DNA from: Haemaphysalis longicornis
Lineage: Eukaryota > Arthropoda > Arachnida > Ixodida > Ixodidae
Assembly: GCA_013339765.2 (NCBI GenBank)
Contig: CM023454.1
Location: forward strand, 144,621,211-144,685,210
Length of the DNA stretch: 64,000 nucleotides
Direction: 5' to 3'
The first letter of the stretch is position 1. Every line of letters begins with the position of its first letter. The translations under genes were made by a program, and so were the position numbers. Under the pieces are notes generated by a model. The model had not been told where the DNA came from and searched no databases. It worked only from the letters and a program-made list of their open reading frames with translations. Below, one piece after another: positions 10,834 through 21,844 of this stretch.

Positions 10834-11199
10834 TGTGGGCCTGCTCTCTACGGCCGTCCAGAAATGAGGCACACTGCGGTTGAGTACAATGAGAAACTCT
10901 TTACTCACATCCTTTTCCCGTCACCCGCCCGGGTACACACAGACACCAGCACCAAAAACACTCTGCGTCCCGAGTCCCAGTCCCCGCGCGCGGTTCTTCA
11001 CCACCACCGCCCGCTCCTTCACCTCGCTGCCCGCTGCCCGTGTCTACCACGCCATCCCGGGCGCCGACGTTCCCAGGTCCCGCGGACAGCAAAGCGTGCG
11101 CGGGGGGATCTTGGAGGCCATGCGCGACCAGTGGGCGTACGGGGCGGAGAGAGCCCAAGGAGAGAGCTCACGGCGAGGGGCGCCGAAGCACTCCCCACA
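10834..11199 (-). repeat. 3' LTR of the nested gypsy element
   Basis: On the + strand it starts tgtgggcctgctctctacgg and ends ctccccaca; on the element strand it therefore starts TGTGGGGAG and ends GGCCCACA. It pairs with 17581-17954. The first 80 or so + strand bases are identical between the LTRs, while the rest carries scattered substitutions and 1-2-base indels. GC-rich open frames over this region in all phases are by-products of composition and not genes. Confidence 0.92.
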
Positions 11200-11212
11200 T
11201 CTCTCCCCCCTC
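11200..11212 (-). other. Polypurine tract of the nested gypsy element
   Basis: On the element strand this reads GAGGGGGGAGAGA, 13 uninterrupted purines ending exactly at the first base of the 3' LTR. It is the expected plus-strand primer. Confidence 0.85.
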
Positions 11213-12250
11213 AAGCCTCGCACCGCCGTCTCCAGAAGCAGCTGGTCGGCGGCCTCCTCCGAGACGTCCATGTCGCCGGCGTCCTCCGGCGTCAGGCTGG
11301 TCGACCTCGAGCGCGCGCCCCGGGCCGGCCCCCAGTGGCCGCCCCCGGCGGGGCCGCGAGCGGCTGCCCGGCCGCCTCGCGTGTACCCGCAGGCTCCTGG
11401 GGGTCGGGTCCGGTGCCCCAATTGGGGGGGGGGGGGGGGGGCGACGAGCGCGGGCCGCCACCCGCCAGCCCCTGGTTCGCCGCACACTTCCCAGGGCTCC
11501 CCGGACACCGGCCGCGTGCGGTCGCCGTGAGCAGGTCCGGGCGGGTTGCCATTACAACACCCGCACGACCGCCTCCTTGAGCCGGCGTTAGACTGGACGG
11601 CGCCGACCAGCGAAGGCCGGACCGCGCAGGCCTAGCTGCGGCCCGAGCCGCCCTCTCTTTCCTTGCCGTCCGCTCCAGGTGCAGGGCGACCGATCCTAAG
11701 GGCGTCCCAGCTGATGACCAGGGTGCCGCAGGTGGAGCACAGCGCCCTCCGGTCCTCCTCGGAGAACGCTGGTGCTGGCTCGTCGTCCCGCTCCGCCAGC
11801 GTGAGGCCGCGGAACGGCGCTGGCACCCCCTTCCAGGTCGTCCCCGCGCTCGGGCCGGGCCTGGTCCCTCCAGTGCGACCGCGCGCAGTAGGACACTGCC
11901 GCGCCGTCCGAGATTACCGTCTAGGTGGCCGCGCTCCGCTGCTTCTTTATTGTGGGGGGGGGGCGATGACGCTGGGCCCGCCGCCGTGGCCCGGGCATCC
12001 CTGACCGTCCCCCCCGGCCATTGGGTCTGACGCTGCCGGGCGGAGTCTGCGGCCGCTCTCCCCGTCGGTGGGCCTGGTGGCCGGTGACTGGCGGGGAGTC
12101 CCCGCCAACGCTTGCGGGGGTTTGAACCCGGCGGGGGGTTGGGACCCCGCCAACCGTTATTCTTTCTGCCACCGCGGTTCCTGCAACGAACGAAGGGGTT
12201 ACGCGCAGGCGCGAGCTTTTACTTCGGCCTGAAATCATAGCGATGGATGC
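11213..12250 (-). other. 3' untranslated region of the nested gypsy, GC-rich
   Basis: Non-coding sequence between the integrase end and the polypurine tract. It is very GC-rich and contains a run of 18 G on the + strand at 11424-11441. No protein domain was recognised in either strand; long open frames here are low-complexity. Confidence 0.6.
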
Positions 12251-12255
12251 GAGCC

Positions 12256-13504
12256 CTATCGCCGATAATTCTTACAGTCGGACGGGGACTCCCCCGTTCC
12301 GGATTTTTCTATCCCCTGTTCATCATCGCCAGTGCGAACATGATTGGCCTTGAGATGGCAAACGTGCACAGCACCCACCAGCTCGTCGCTTTCAAGCGAC
12401 TGCATCTCATACGTGAGCAGAGTTGTCTGCGCCGTAATTCGGTATGGCCCTTGCCATTTCTGTGCGAGCGCTGCGGTGAAGCCGCGCGCAGCATTGCTGA
12501 GTGGGTGCGTTCTCCTGAGCACTAGGTCACCGACGTTGTACAGAAGGTGACGACGGCCTTTGTTATACTGCTCGACTTGCTCCTATGCGACCCATTTCGA
12601 GGTTCTGCCGAGCCGTGCGTTGCGCTGCCCAAAGGCGTTCCCGGAGCCTAGCCGCGTACTGCGACAGAGAAAGAGCGTTTCCAACTTCCGCGTCGTACAG
12701 CAGTGCATTTTCTATTGGGAAAGCGATCTCTCTACCGAAGTTTAAGTAACCTGGTGTTAAACCCGTTTTCCGATTTACGGTAGTCCTAGTCGCGAAAGCC
12801 AGCTCAGGCAAACGCGCGTCCCAGTCCTTATGCTCCTTGGTTGTCGCAACCAGCATGCACTTCAGGTTCCGGTCCACCCTCTCAGTGATGTTTCTCTGAG
12901 CATGATAAGGACTCGTTTTCCTGTGCCGAATGTGCAGCGCTCGACAACAGTCTAGAAAGACTTTGCTTGTGAAATACGAAGCATTGTCAGTGGTTAGGTC
13001 GGAGGGGAAGCCTAAACGAGTGAATATCTCCAATAGCTTCTCTACGATCCGCTCCGACGCTAGCTTTCTAAGGAGAAACGACTCCACCCACTTAGAAAAG
13101 TGGTCCGTTATAACCAGAATGAACTGGTTTCCTCGAGCGGATCTTGGGAGGGGTCTCGTTACGTCGCACGCTACAATCTGCCACGGCTAGCTGCTTTCTA
13201 CCGGCTTCATGAAACCCACAGGTTTCCCAGCGCGCGGCATCGCTACCTGACAAAGAGGGCAAGCACGAGAAAAGCTCAGCACGCCTCTCCTCATGCCTGG
13301 CCAGTTCGCTACACGGCATACCTTGTCGTACGTCTTACTTCCGCTGCCATGTCCTGCCAGCGCTGAGTCATGAAAGTACCCCATAAACCGTTTCCGCAAC
13401 TTTATTGGAACCACGACTCGAAGGGGATGAAACCGCCTCTTCGTCGTCCAGTTGGGGAATGTAGCGAAGTGATAAGCCATCGTCGCCCAGCAGATACGCG
13501 TCAA
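12256..13504 (-). pseudogene. Gypsy integrase (nested element)
   Basis: Integrase in three fragments. 13504-13187 holds the HHCC zinc domain (FHDSALAGHGSGSKTYDKV, then CPLC). 13087-12563 holds the catalytic core, including TTDNASYFTS with its Asp near 12988 and NITERVDRNLK with its Glu near 12883, plus LAFATRTTVNRKTGLTPGYL. 12522-12256 holds the C-terminal module WQGPYRITAQ. The first catalytic Asp region lies in the gap between fragments, where the frame is lost. Integrase is last in pol, as in ordinary gypsy elements and unlike the Gmr1-like neighbour. Confidence 0.88.
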
Positions 13505-13620
13505 ACCCCTCAGCGTTACGGGTGCAAGCTACGCCGCTCGCTAGCCTTTTCAGCACCCGCTGGCACAGACCGTCTGTTTTCTGGGGCTCAATGAGCTCTT
13601 CCTTACTCACTACCTCCCCA

Positions 13621-14154
13621 TCACGACTGATTCCTTTCTGCCTGAGTTCTCGGGGGGCGAGAAATCGCCGCTGCGAGATGCCGCTTCTCTTTCTCTTTGC
13701 GGCAGCCCTCGACTCCCCCGTCCGGCGCTTTCCGCCCCCTCTCGGGGCAGCGCCCGCCTCCTATGAATTCGCTAAACTCGGCGCGCGCGCTTCCTTCGCC
13801 TCCATCGGGGCTGCTCGCCGCGCGTGCACCTGCCTCCAGCGGCGCGCGCGACAAAGCATCGACTACTTTGTTGGTGCAGCCTCGGCGGTACTCGATTGTG
13901 TACGCATAACGTTGCAACGTCAGCTCCCACCTCGACAGCCTGCCTGTGGGGTTTTTACGCCCCTTCAGCCACGTCAGTGCCTGGTTATCCGTCTGCACGG
14001 TGAACACCGCTCCATCTAGGTACATGTCGAACTTCGACAATGCGAACATGATAGCCAAGCACTCCTTTTCGGTTACGGAGTAATTCCGCTCCGCCGGTGT
14101 GAGCGTTCGGCTCGCAAAAGCGACTGCCCGCAGCTCTCTCTCGTGTTCCTGCAA
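13621..14154 (-). pseudogene. Gypsy RNase H (nested element)
   Basis: RNase H with AVAFASRTLTPAERNYSVTE, KECLAIMFALSKFDMYL, the FTVQTDNQALTWL box (Asp near 13989), and a connection segment RLSRWELTLQRYAYTIEYR...VVDALSR. The first catalytic Asp (VLQTDAHDYGVGAV) lies in the preceding frame within 14073-14828, so a frameshift near 14100-14160 splits the domain. After the stop the sequence continues towards the integrase zinc domain. Confidence 0.88.
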
Positions 14155-15132
14155 AAAAAAACAGCTCCCACACCGTAGTCATGAGCGTCTGTCTGCAAAA
14201 CAAACGGTTTTTTCAGGTCGGGAAGGCGCAAACTAGCAGTGTCCGCTATTGCGCAAGCCGAAAAAACGAAAGAATCCTCTTGTTCCTTTTCCCAGACCCA
14301 CTTTACGTTCTTACGCAACAGCTTGTAAAGAGGCCGTGTGAGTTCCGTACAGTGCGGTATGAATTGCTTGTAGAAAACAACCATGCCCAAAAACCTTTGC
14401 AGGGATTTCATGTCTAGTGGTCGAGGGTAGCTAAGCATGGCCTGCAGCTTCTCATCGTTCGGTGTCAGGGTATCATTGTCCACGACAAAACCCAACAGAT
14501 CGACCTTAGATGATGCCAGCTGCACTTTCCTTGGGTTGATCGTCAGACAGGCCTTCCTCATGCGTTCCAGAACGGAACTCAAGTGCACGAGGTGCTCCTC
14601 AAAAGTCTCCGAATAGATCACCACATCATCCAGGTAGGCCATCGCATAGTTGTACCTCGCGTCCCCCAACACACTGTCCATCAACCGCATGAACGAACTT
14701 GGAGAGTTCGGCAAGCCAACCGGGAGTCGAGTAAATTCGAAGAGCCCGCGGTGGCAAGTGAATGCGGTCTTTTCAATGTCAGCTTCGGACATTTGAATCT
14801 GCAGGTACACTCTGCTAGCGTCCAGCACAGTGAAGTAGCGAGCGTTCCCCAGCTGATCTATCAGCGACTGAATACTCGGGAAAGGGTACTCATCTCTCTC
14901 GGTCAGTGCGTTCAGCTTTCTGTAGTCTACGCATAGTCGTACTGAACCGTCTTTTTTTCAGTGCCAAGACTACAGGAGATGCCCAGCGGCTTCGTGAGGG
15001 TCTCCCTGCGCCTGTCTCGATCATTTCATCTAGTGCGAAGTCCAGGAGCGTCCTCTTATGGGCAGTGATCGGCCTCGGATTGAACCGGAATGGCCGAGAA
15101 TCACCGGTGTCTATCTCGTGCTCTAGGCACAT
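14073..15132 (-). pseudogene. Gypsy reverse transcriptase (nested element)
   Basis: The RT N-terminus (15132-14890) has RPITAHKRTLLDFALDEMIETG and ASPVVLALKK, then a frame break at the lysine run. The palm (14828-14073) begins LDASRVYLQIQM (motif A). It has FEFTRLPVGLPNSPSSF, an intact catalytic box YLDD at 14636-14625 (MAYLDDVVIYSETFEEHL), the primer grip FVVDNDTLTPNDEK and the thumb SLQRFLGMVVFYKQFIPHC. The catalytic residues are kept, so inactivation comes from frameshifts alone, consistent with a moderately aged copy. Confidence 0.9.
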
Positions 15133-15203
15133 CTGTCAAGCCAGGTCTCTTGGTAAAGCAATCAGAAAAGGGGAGCAATGTTACCGCCAACATTCGACGC
15201 TAA

Positions 15204-15863
15204 TCATCCGATCCTGCAAAAGATGCGACAATCACCTCGACATCGGCACTTTATCTTTCCTGACGCATCCCTATGTCCCTCCGCGGCACGGTAGAGATTG
15301 GTTGCCAGCTGCGGTCGTACACCGGGCGTCGGCGTGTTCGCGAAAGAAAAGAACTGGGTTAGCGGCCCGAACTGGTAGTTGTTCCTCCCCATGTCGAGCA
15401 AAATGCCCTCCTTTGAAAGAAAGTCTCTCCCCAGTATGACCGAGGTAGACAAGCCAGGCAAGTAAACAAAACGGTGCCTGCGCTTCTTGCCGTCCAAAGT
15501 AAGCGTAAGTCTAACGGCTCCCTCTGCTTTCGCTGACCCTGCTGCTAAGCTCAAGGGTGTCCCAGCGGACCTGACCCGAATTCCTCTTCACCGGCAGGCT
15601 TCGAAGACTTCGTCCCCGATTAGGCAAACCGTCGAGCCTGTGTCGAGAAAAAGAAAAAGCTCTTGAGTTCTTGACCGACGAATTGAACTCGCATGAATGG
15701 GGCAGACGAAGAGGGGTCTCCCTGCGCCCTGCATGCGGAGGGGGCCAGTTGCCCGTCGGCGCCAGCGTCGGGGTGCCCTGGGGTCTCCCTCGCACCCCCT
15801 CTGTCTTCTCCCCCCCCCCCCCTTCTCGCTTCCCGCCGGTGACGACGAGACACCACCCTTCAC
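15204..15863 (-). pseudogene. Gypsy aspartic protease (nested element)
   Basis: Retropepsin domain in two frames. The active-site triad is intact: LFLFLDTGSTVCLIGD with DTG near 15644. The downstream half (15554-15204) holds RLTLTLDGKKRRHRFVYLPG and the conserved ILGRDFLSKEGILLDM. A single frame change near 15560-15590 separates the halves. Downstream sequence leads to the RT N-terminus at 15132. Confidence 0.85.
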
Positions 15864-16871
15864 CGCCGCCGGCGATCCGAGTTTCCCTGCGTGCTACGCA
15901 TTTTCTCGGGGCATTGACGGGAGAAGTGGCCAGGCTTGCGACAAAACCAGCACAAACGGGCCGTTTCGTCCTGCTGCCCCCTTCCTACGCCTGCGTTGTT
16001 TCCTTCAGAGGAGTTTGGGTGGCCGTCATTCGCTCCCGCTTGTCCTCGAAAGCCGGCCTTTTGCCGAGGGACCAATCGGCGGTCGTCCAGCACCGAACAG
16101 CGCCTTTGCTCGTATGAGTACGGTTCTAGCGCCTAGAGAGAGGCGGAGTTTCCAACTGTAGTCTTTTGCCTCATGGCTATTGTTTCGGCCTGATGGGCGC
16201 TAGCCACTGGCACTCCTGACCAAGCGCAACCCGGTTCGAGCGATTCGCCAGGCCTCGGCGGCAGCCTGTAGCGCATCTCGGCGAGCAAATCTGCCTGAAC
16301 TATCCGCGCTTCCTGTGCGAGGAGCCTCGAGGTTAGGCAAACTCCGTCCCCGCAAGTGCGGTTTAAAACGCGGGTGGCATTGCTTGCACACTCGTGCTAC
16401 TTTGTCCGCGTCGGCTGCCGCTGGGTCGCCCCGTTCGTAGAGCTCCTGAATCGCCCGCACGTACTCGAGGAGGCTGTCCTCAGGGTGCTGCGTGCGAAGG
16501 GCAAGCTCGTCCCTCATACGGTGTTCGTAATCGGGTGGCAGGAACTCCGCGCCGAAGCGGTCCTTAAAATCTGCCATCGACGTCAACGCCGGCTATCAGC
16601 GCCTCCACCAGCGCAGCGGTTCTTACCAGTGCCACGGGCAGCACTTGCTTCAGCACATCCTCCTCCGATGCGCCCAGCGCCGTTTGGTACGAATAGAGTT
16701 GTTGAAGGAACTCGTACACTGATTTCGCGTCACCGTAGCCGGAGTATGAGGGGACCTCAACGTTAAGGCGCAGCCGCGAACCTGACGGTACTGGGGCCGC
16801 GGCGGGGGCCACCGGCGCCGAACCGAGCGTTGGGGTAATCTCTCGAACATCGCGGTCATCTGCCTCATCAT
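15860..16871 (-). pseudogene. Gypsy gag with one zinc knuckle (nested element)
   Basis: The N-terminal part (16812-16564) contains VPSYSGYGDAKSVYEFLQQL and QVLPVALVRTAALV, followed in another frame (16586-16200) by FKDRFGAEFLPPDYEHRMRDEL and ALRTQHPEDSLLEYVRAIQEL, a typical gypsy/retrotransposon-gag core. A CCHC knuckle CWFCRKPGHFSRQC is at 15952-15911, directly before the protease. Breaks lie near 16570 and 16100-16200. Initiation would be near 16812 or 16871 but cannot be fixed. Confidence 0.82.
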
Positions 16872-17559
16872 GTAGGCGAGATCTGGGGGCTACAACTGCT
16901 CAGCAGCCTCCCGCGCAACGGCGTCCGCCACCGTGTCTTTCCCCGAGCCCTGAGGGCTGTCCTTCTGTCCCCGTCTCACTCCTTGTGGTCGGGGCCATCG
17001 CGAGCGAACTATGTAGAAAAATCAGCTGTATCGACAACGCCAAACCGTACACACGCCGGTACAAAACACTCCGCGCTAGCTACCTACGCAACACGACAAC
17101 CAAACCACATTCAGGAATCTACAACGGAAAAAGAGGCATCCAGACAATATATGACTAAAAAACGCAAGTAAACACACATCAAAATACGAAAAAGCTGCAG
17201 TAGGCGCACATTAGAATACACGAACGACTTCTCTCAAACGCTACATACCTTCCTACAAGACGATACGTGTATATACCCATAATGTAATGTAGTCACTTAA
17301 GCCGTTACACAAACACAGCACGAAGAACGCAAAAAAAAAACTTCAGGCTTTCGCAGCTATCGTAAAACTAAACTAAGAAACCAAAAAACCGCCATCAAAC
17401 TAATTTACCATACATGCATCTATAGGGCGGAGAGGTCCGTGTAGCCTAGTGCCCAAAATGGCGCTTCCTTGCCGGAACAAAGGAATGCCGGCTCAAACCA
17501 CAGTGGGCCCCTTCCCGGCCGCCGCAGAGAGCAAATGTCCACTGGTGGGCTTGAAATCA
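16872..17559 (-). other. Leader region of the nested gypsy, non-coding
   Basis: AT-richer sequence between gag and the primer-binding site. No domain or convincing ORF is seen. It corresponds to the 5' untranslated leader between the PBS and gag. Confidence 0.55.
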
Positions 17560-17578
17560 GCCCCACGTTCGGGCGCCA
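17560..17578 (-). other. Primer-binding site, tRNA-Lys type
   Basis: On the element strand, two bases after the 5' LTR, the sequence reads TGGCGCCCGAACGTGGGGC. It starts with the TGG complement of a tRNA CCA end and is close to the tRNA-Lys primer-binding sites of known LTR elements (TGGCGCCC...). It is placed correctly relative to the LTR at 17581. Confidence 0.85.
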
Positions 17579-17580
17579 GA

Positions 17581-17954
17581 TGTGGGCCTGCTCTCTACGG
17601 CCGTCCAGAAATGAGGCACACTGCGGTTGAGTACAATGAGAAACTCTTTACTCACATCCTTTTCTCCGTCACCCGTCCGGCTACACACAGACACCAGCAC
17701 CAAAAACATTCTGCGTCCCGAGTCCCAGTCCCCGCGCGCGGTTCTTCACCCCCACCGCCCGCTCCTTCACCTCGCTGCCCGCTGCCCCGTGTCCGCCAGC
17801 GCCATCTCTCGGGCGCCGACGTCCGCAGGTCCCGCGGCCCAGCAAAGCGTGCGCAGGGGGATCCTCGGAGGCCATGCGCGGCCGGTGGGCGTCCGGCGGC
17901 GGAGAGGGCCCGAGGAGAGAGCTCGCGGTGAGGGGCGCCAAAGCGCTCCCCACA
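17581..17954 (-). repeat. 5' LTR of the nested gypsy element
   Basis: Partner of 10834-11199; 374 bases, same TG...CA boundaries on the element strand. It is followed on its right by agtttcaaacgcgcc, the continuation of the interrupted host RT. Confidence 0.92.
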
Positions 17955-18966
17955 AGTTTCAAACGCGCCTTGTGTCTCCAGATGACGTCGTCATGTTCTC
18001 AAGTACATTCGAGGAACACGTAGAGTGGCTGTCATCCGTCCTCCAGTCCATACGAACCCCTTCGCTCACACTCAACCCAGAAAAGTGTCACTTCGGCTAT
18101 GACGAGCTGCTTTTTCTCGGCCATGTCGTTAGTAGCGCTGGCATTCGCGCTGACCCCTAAGCTTTCAGCTTTTTCTCGTTTCGATAAACCGACTGCAAGA
18201 AGTTCCTTCGGCGTTGCCTGGGCCACTGGTCATAAAATGAGCTATTCATTGCTAATTTCGCCCACATTGCAGCCCCTCTCACAAGGCTTACTCTTAATGA
18301 CGTCACTGTTATTTGGTTCACTCAACAGCAAAGAAGCTTTCGAGCAGCTACGGCTTTGCCTCAGACCCCACCTGTTTTAGGCCAATTCGAAGAGGAGGCA
18401 GCCACCATGGTGCACACGGATGCCAGAAATGTGGGGCTGGGCGCTGTTCTCGTCCAATGGCAAGATTTTGGTGAACCAGTAATTTCTACGCAAGCCGAAC
18501 GCTGTGACGGGCCGTACTCAATAACTCGCCCTCCGAAAAGGAGTTCTTAGCGGTGGTGTGGGCCGTCCTAAATTTTGGACCGTACCTTTATGGACGTGCG
18601 TTCAAAGTTGTAAGCGACCATCACTCCCTGTTTTGGCTTACAATCCTGAAAAACCCGTCGGACTGCTTGACAAGCTTGCGTCTCAGACTCGTAGAGTTTC
18701 ATATGACCGTTGTCTACAAATCTGGCAAGCGATATTCCGATGCAAACTGCCTTTCGCGAGCGTCGGTCAGTAACTCGCCCGCTGATGAAGATGACGCCGA
18801 CAACGGACCGCTCATTGGAGTCCTCAGTGCGGCCACCATTTTGGAAGAGCAGCAGGGGGACCAAGAACTGCTACCACGGATCGACTTCTGGCAGGTCAAC
18901 GCCACCAGGCAACCCAAGTGTTTTATTAGAGGTCTGCCAACACTATGCTTTCGCAGCGGCATGTAA
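17955..18966 (+). pseudogene. Gypsy RT-RNase H fragment, right part of interrupted copy
   Basis: The frame resumes with TRLVSPDDVVMFSSTFEEHV, so the catalytic box reads SPDD where YLDD is usual (both Asp kept). It continues with LTLNPEKCHFGYDELLFLG to about 18160. The thumb follows in another frame (ARSSFGVAWATGHKMSYS, EAFEQLRLCL). RNase H begins near 18360 (PPVLGQFEEEAATMVHTDA, GAVLVQ) and after a stop near 18548 goes on with VVWAVLNFGPYLYGRAFKVV, SDHHSLFWL and VVYKSGKRYSDANCLSRA. Similarity ends near 18966 with no integrase, so the element is 3'-truncated as well. Confidence 0.85.
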
Positions 18967-19124
18967 AAGAAACGGAACTTCGCCCCGAATGCCCGGTGTC
19001 ACCTTCTTCTCGTCCCGCCAACCTTAAGAAACGACATCTTTGCGGCTTGTCATGATGATTAGCTGTCTTCTTTTGTCCTACTGTCCCACTTTTCCTCGGT
19101 TCTACTGGCCTTGAACAATTGTTG
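18967..19124. other. Unassigned spacer
   Basis: No coding or repeat similarity recognised. Confidence 0.4.
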
Positions 19125-20997
19125 CACCGTGACAATATGATAAACACTAAATTGTCTATATTTTGGCTGCTCCTTAAACAGCCGCAATTATGGAAGTTGT
19201 AGGCATTATAATTTCAGGATCAGACCACATCACACCGTCTCAATTTGGCCGTTTTGCTAGGAGATTCCGCAATTTTGGGGCGGACTGATCGTGTACACCC
19301 GGTTCTAAATTGTTAGGTTTGTCAGCAATGTGTAATAAATGAGTTCAATATTTGTTATCCATACCTCAACTGACTGCGATAAGTTATTTAGAGTTCAAGC
19401 GACGCGTCCAGCATATTCATCTCCAGTATTTGCTGTTACCTATGGCATTGGTGGTTGTGTATAACTCCAGTTTGTTGTTTATACTTTTACAAAACCTTTG
19501 GCTGAGCCCAGCAGAGAAGGGCGAAGGAGATGACGGAGTGGAGCGCAGAAAAACTGGCGAGAGATGAAACACCACAACACCGAGGAGAGAAATCGAAACC
19601 TTTTAAAAAACGGAAGTTAAAAGATGAAAACCGTTATGGCATTTCGACCTGAGCATCGGCCAGGGACTCCCCTGGCAATATATACATCCCTGACTCTCAT
19701 TTTGGCGTTAGCCTGTCGCTTCTCACCGTTGTACTGAAAGCGTAATAAATACGGGTGTTCCCGAAGTGATTCACTTGCGGTTTTTGCAGGAGAAGCAAAA
19801 ATCACGCCGATATTTATGAAGAAAGCGCCCGTGGATTTGAAACTTCTGCCCTTATGCTTGTATAAATATAACTTATTTTTCCTCAATTCTAAAAATTTTC
19901 CTTTTGTATAACGAAGCCGAAAAGTGACCCATCCGAATATGCTTGCAATTTGGCCGTGCCATATTTAAGAGAAACAAAGTGTGCGAAAACCCGTTTTTTT
20001 TTTGCTACTGCTTTGTCTTTTCACCAAAACAAAAAGGTAGGTTACACCAGCAGTTTCTTATGCGGGCCTTCCTCTGAATACCTTGAAAGTAATTTTTTTG
20101 TTAACCTTAGCGATTTCTGTTTTTTGCAGCCACTTGTAAGCAAACGTTCTTTTTTAGCACACTCTGTAGGCACATTATTTTAAAAAAACAATAAACCTGC
20201 AATTTATATAGGCACCAATAAAAGTCGTATAAATGTTCTAAGAGACCCCCATATGGACATATCGAAAATGTAAAAATTTTGCTTTATAATAAGACCTCGA
20301 TCACAAAAATACGGCGTTTTAACCCTACGTAGGTAAGAAAAATGCACTTTCAAAGACACAAAATAAACTACTAGCAGTAACAAAGAAGGTGGAAATGCGA
20401 AGCTTTGTCGACATAACTCCTTTAGTTTAAAAATATTTATTGTCAAATCACTGTAACCAGCGGCTCTCGGAGCAGTTTGAGACACGCAACGAGTCACTGC
20501 ATACCTATGAGCTTTGGGAAGGCGCCTTGGCCAGCTCTTCCCTGGACGTCCAGCGCAAGTTGGTGGAGAGGGCAGAAGACGCGGCCCGTGCCAATGGACT
20601 CCTCGAATAACGCTGTCACCCTAAAGACTCTTTACTAAGAAACAATAAATATGTTTATATGTTTAGTCTCTCTCTCTCTCTCTCTCACACTACATGCCAC
20701 AAATTTAGCACGCGTTTCAATGCGGAATATTCAGAGACATCTATTGCTCCTTTAAATATTCACGAGGGGCAAGATACTGTATTGAACATTTGAAACAACA
20801 AAGTGTACAATATTTAGGTTGTGTGACTTTTAATCTTTACAACATCATGCTTATTATTCAGATCCATTCGCAGCTGTTTAATATATCAGACGTGTCACGG
20901 CACGCAAAACCTATATGGTCTTCAAATAAAATACTTTAATTTTTTTACCCTATCTATTATTTACTAGGAGGAATTGAACGTTGCTTTGCATCTTTAG
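19125..20997 (+). repeat. Unclassified interspersed repeat, copy A
   Basis: Diverged copy of the unit also found at 31100-33226 and 62500-64000, all in the same orientation. Shared landmarks include 'attataatttc', 'ttcgaacgacgcgt..' / 'ttcaagcgacgcgt..', 'cttttaca.aac', the 'aaaccttt..ggaagttaaaag' stretch, 'ttaaatattca.gag.gggcaag' and a right end near 'gaacgttgctttgcatcttta'. It is AT-rich with no transposase or RT recognised. A short LINE tail is inserted at 20503-20687. No terminal inverted repeats or target duplication were found by eye, so the class is open. Confidence 0.65.
20503..20687 (+). mobile_element. 5'-truncated LINE tail inserted in repeat copy A
   Basis: It encodes the last ~35 codons of an I/R1-group LINE ORF2 (YELWEGALASSSLDV...VERAEDAARANGLLE, stop 20608-20610), then a short 3' UTR and a (TC)n tail at about 20666-20687. 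The insert is flanked by cactgcat (20495-20502) and cactacat (20688-20695), a 7-of-8 match consistent with a target-site duplication. Extreme 5' truncation is normal for LINE insertion. Confidence 0.75.
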
Positions 20998-21844
20998 GAG
21001 ATTCGTAGCGAGTGTCAATGGATCAATGATTAGCCCAGTTTGCAAAGAAGTGCGATGGAGCTACTTATAATACCCAGGCAGATGTTATCGACGGAAATTT
21101 GACGGCGGTAGCAGGGCGCCGCCATATTGGAAAGAAGGGTGCGCCACTTATAAGAACATTTTTTTCGGCACGGCGGAAACTGCCCCAGCCACCTTAGAAG
21201 CATGCCGCCTCTATCATTGGACAGCGTACCATGCGGTTATTCGTCGCCTAATCATTTAATATTGACGATTCAATTTTAGAGGGAAAGGTACAATTACCAA
21301 ACATCTTTCAAAGCCATTAATCTTGAAGAATTGCCTTAAAGCCAGCGTCGAATACGCTCCCCCTCTCTTATCTTGGCGCTTGCTCGGATATACGTCGCTG
21401 CTGCACCATTTCCCTAGGCGCTGGTGAAGCGGCAGATCAGACTGCAGCTTATTTGTAAGCCTCCGGTGAGCCGTCGCTGCATGCGGTTTACGGCAAGAGA
21501 GCAGTGTACCTAATAGCGCTTTTCATTGGGCGAACAGGAGAACTTCTAACTGCACCCAAAGTGCTCTCGCGAGATCTGACGTCTTCCAGTGGTCGGGCAG
21601 GAGCTGGGGCGTTGTGTTTCATTGGTCAAGGAGGAGCACTTTTTTGGCGCCGAGAGCAGCCGAGAGCAGTTCTCGGTGCTCCGCCGCCAGCGGCGGGTAA
21701 CAGGAAAGCCGAGAAGTCACATGACCTCTTTTACGTCATTCTGGTTTTACTCCCCGGGTGGCGGATGAAAAAATGGCGGAATCCAGCAAGCCGCGATAGT
21801 GGCTCAGTGCGTACGGCAGCAGCTACGCGCGGGCCGCCTGGACG
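20998..21844. other. Unassigned, possible 5' region of a DNA transposon
   Basis: No recognised coding sequence. It contains CCAAT-like motifs (cattggacag near 21220, cattggtcaa near 21620). It leads directly to the short ORF at 21845, so it may be the 5' flank of that element. Confidence 0.3.

Larger units (their letters stand above)
10834..17954 (-). mobile_element. Complete leftward Ty3/gypsy element nested in another gypsy RT
   Basis: A 7121-base element with two LTRs (10834-11199 and 17581-17954) both bounded TG...CA on the element strand. It has a tRNA-Lys-type primer-binding site, a polypurine tract, and domains in the standard order gag, PR, RT, RNase H, IN. The flanking bases cgtt (10830-10833) and agtt (17955-17958) agree at 3 of 4 positions, consistent with a short target-site duplication. 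Removing the element and one flank copy restores an open RT frame in the host gypsy. By eye the LTRs differ at about 20 positions plus several small indels (roughly 6%), so the insertion is not recent. Confidence 0.9.

Noticed and set aside
10864..11591. Long overlapping open frames on both strands, up to 238 codons
   Set aside because: They lie in the LTR and GC-rich 3' UTR of the nested gypsy, are Pro/Arg/Ala/Gly-rich, and exist in several frames at once, a composition effect.
15811..15830. C-run at the gag-protease junction as a programmed frameshift site
   Set aside because: It lies in a low-complexity stretch of a decayed copy. No stem-loop or second copy supports a programmed event.
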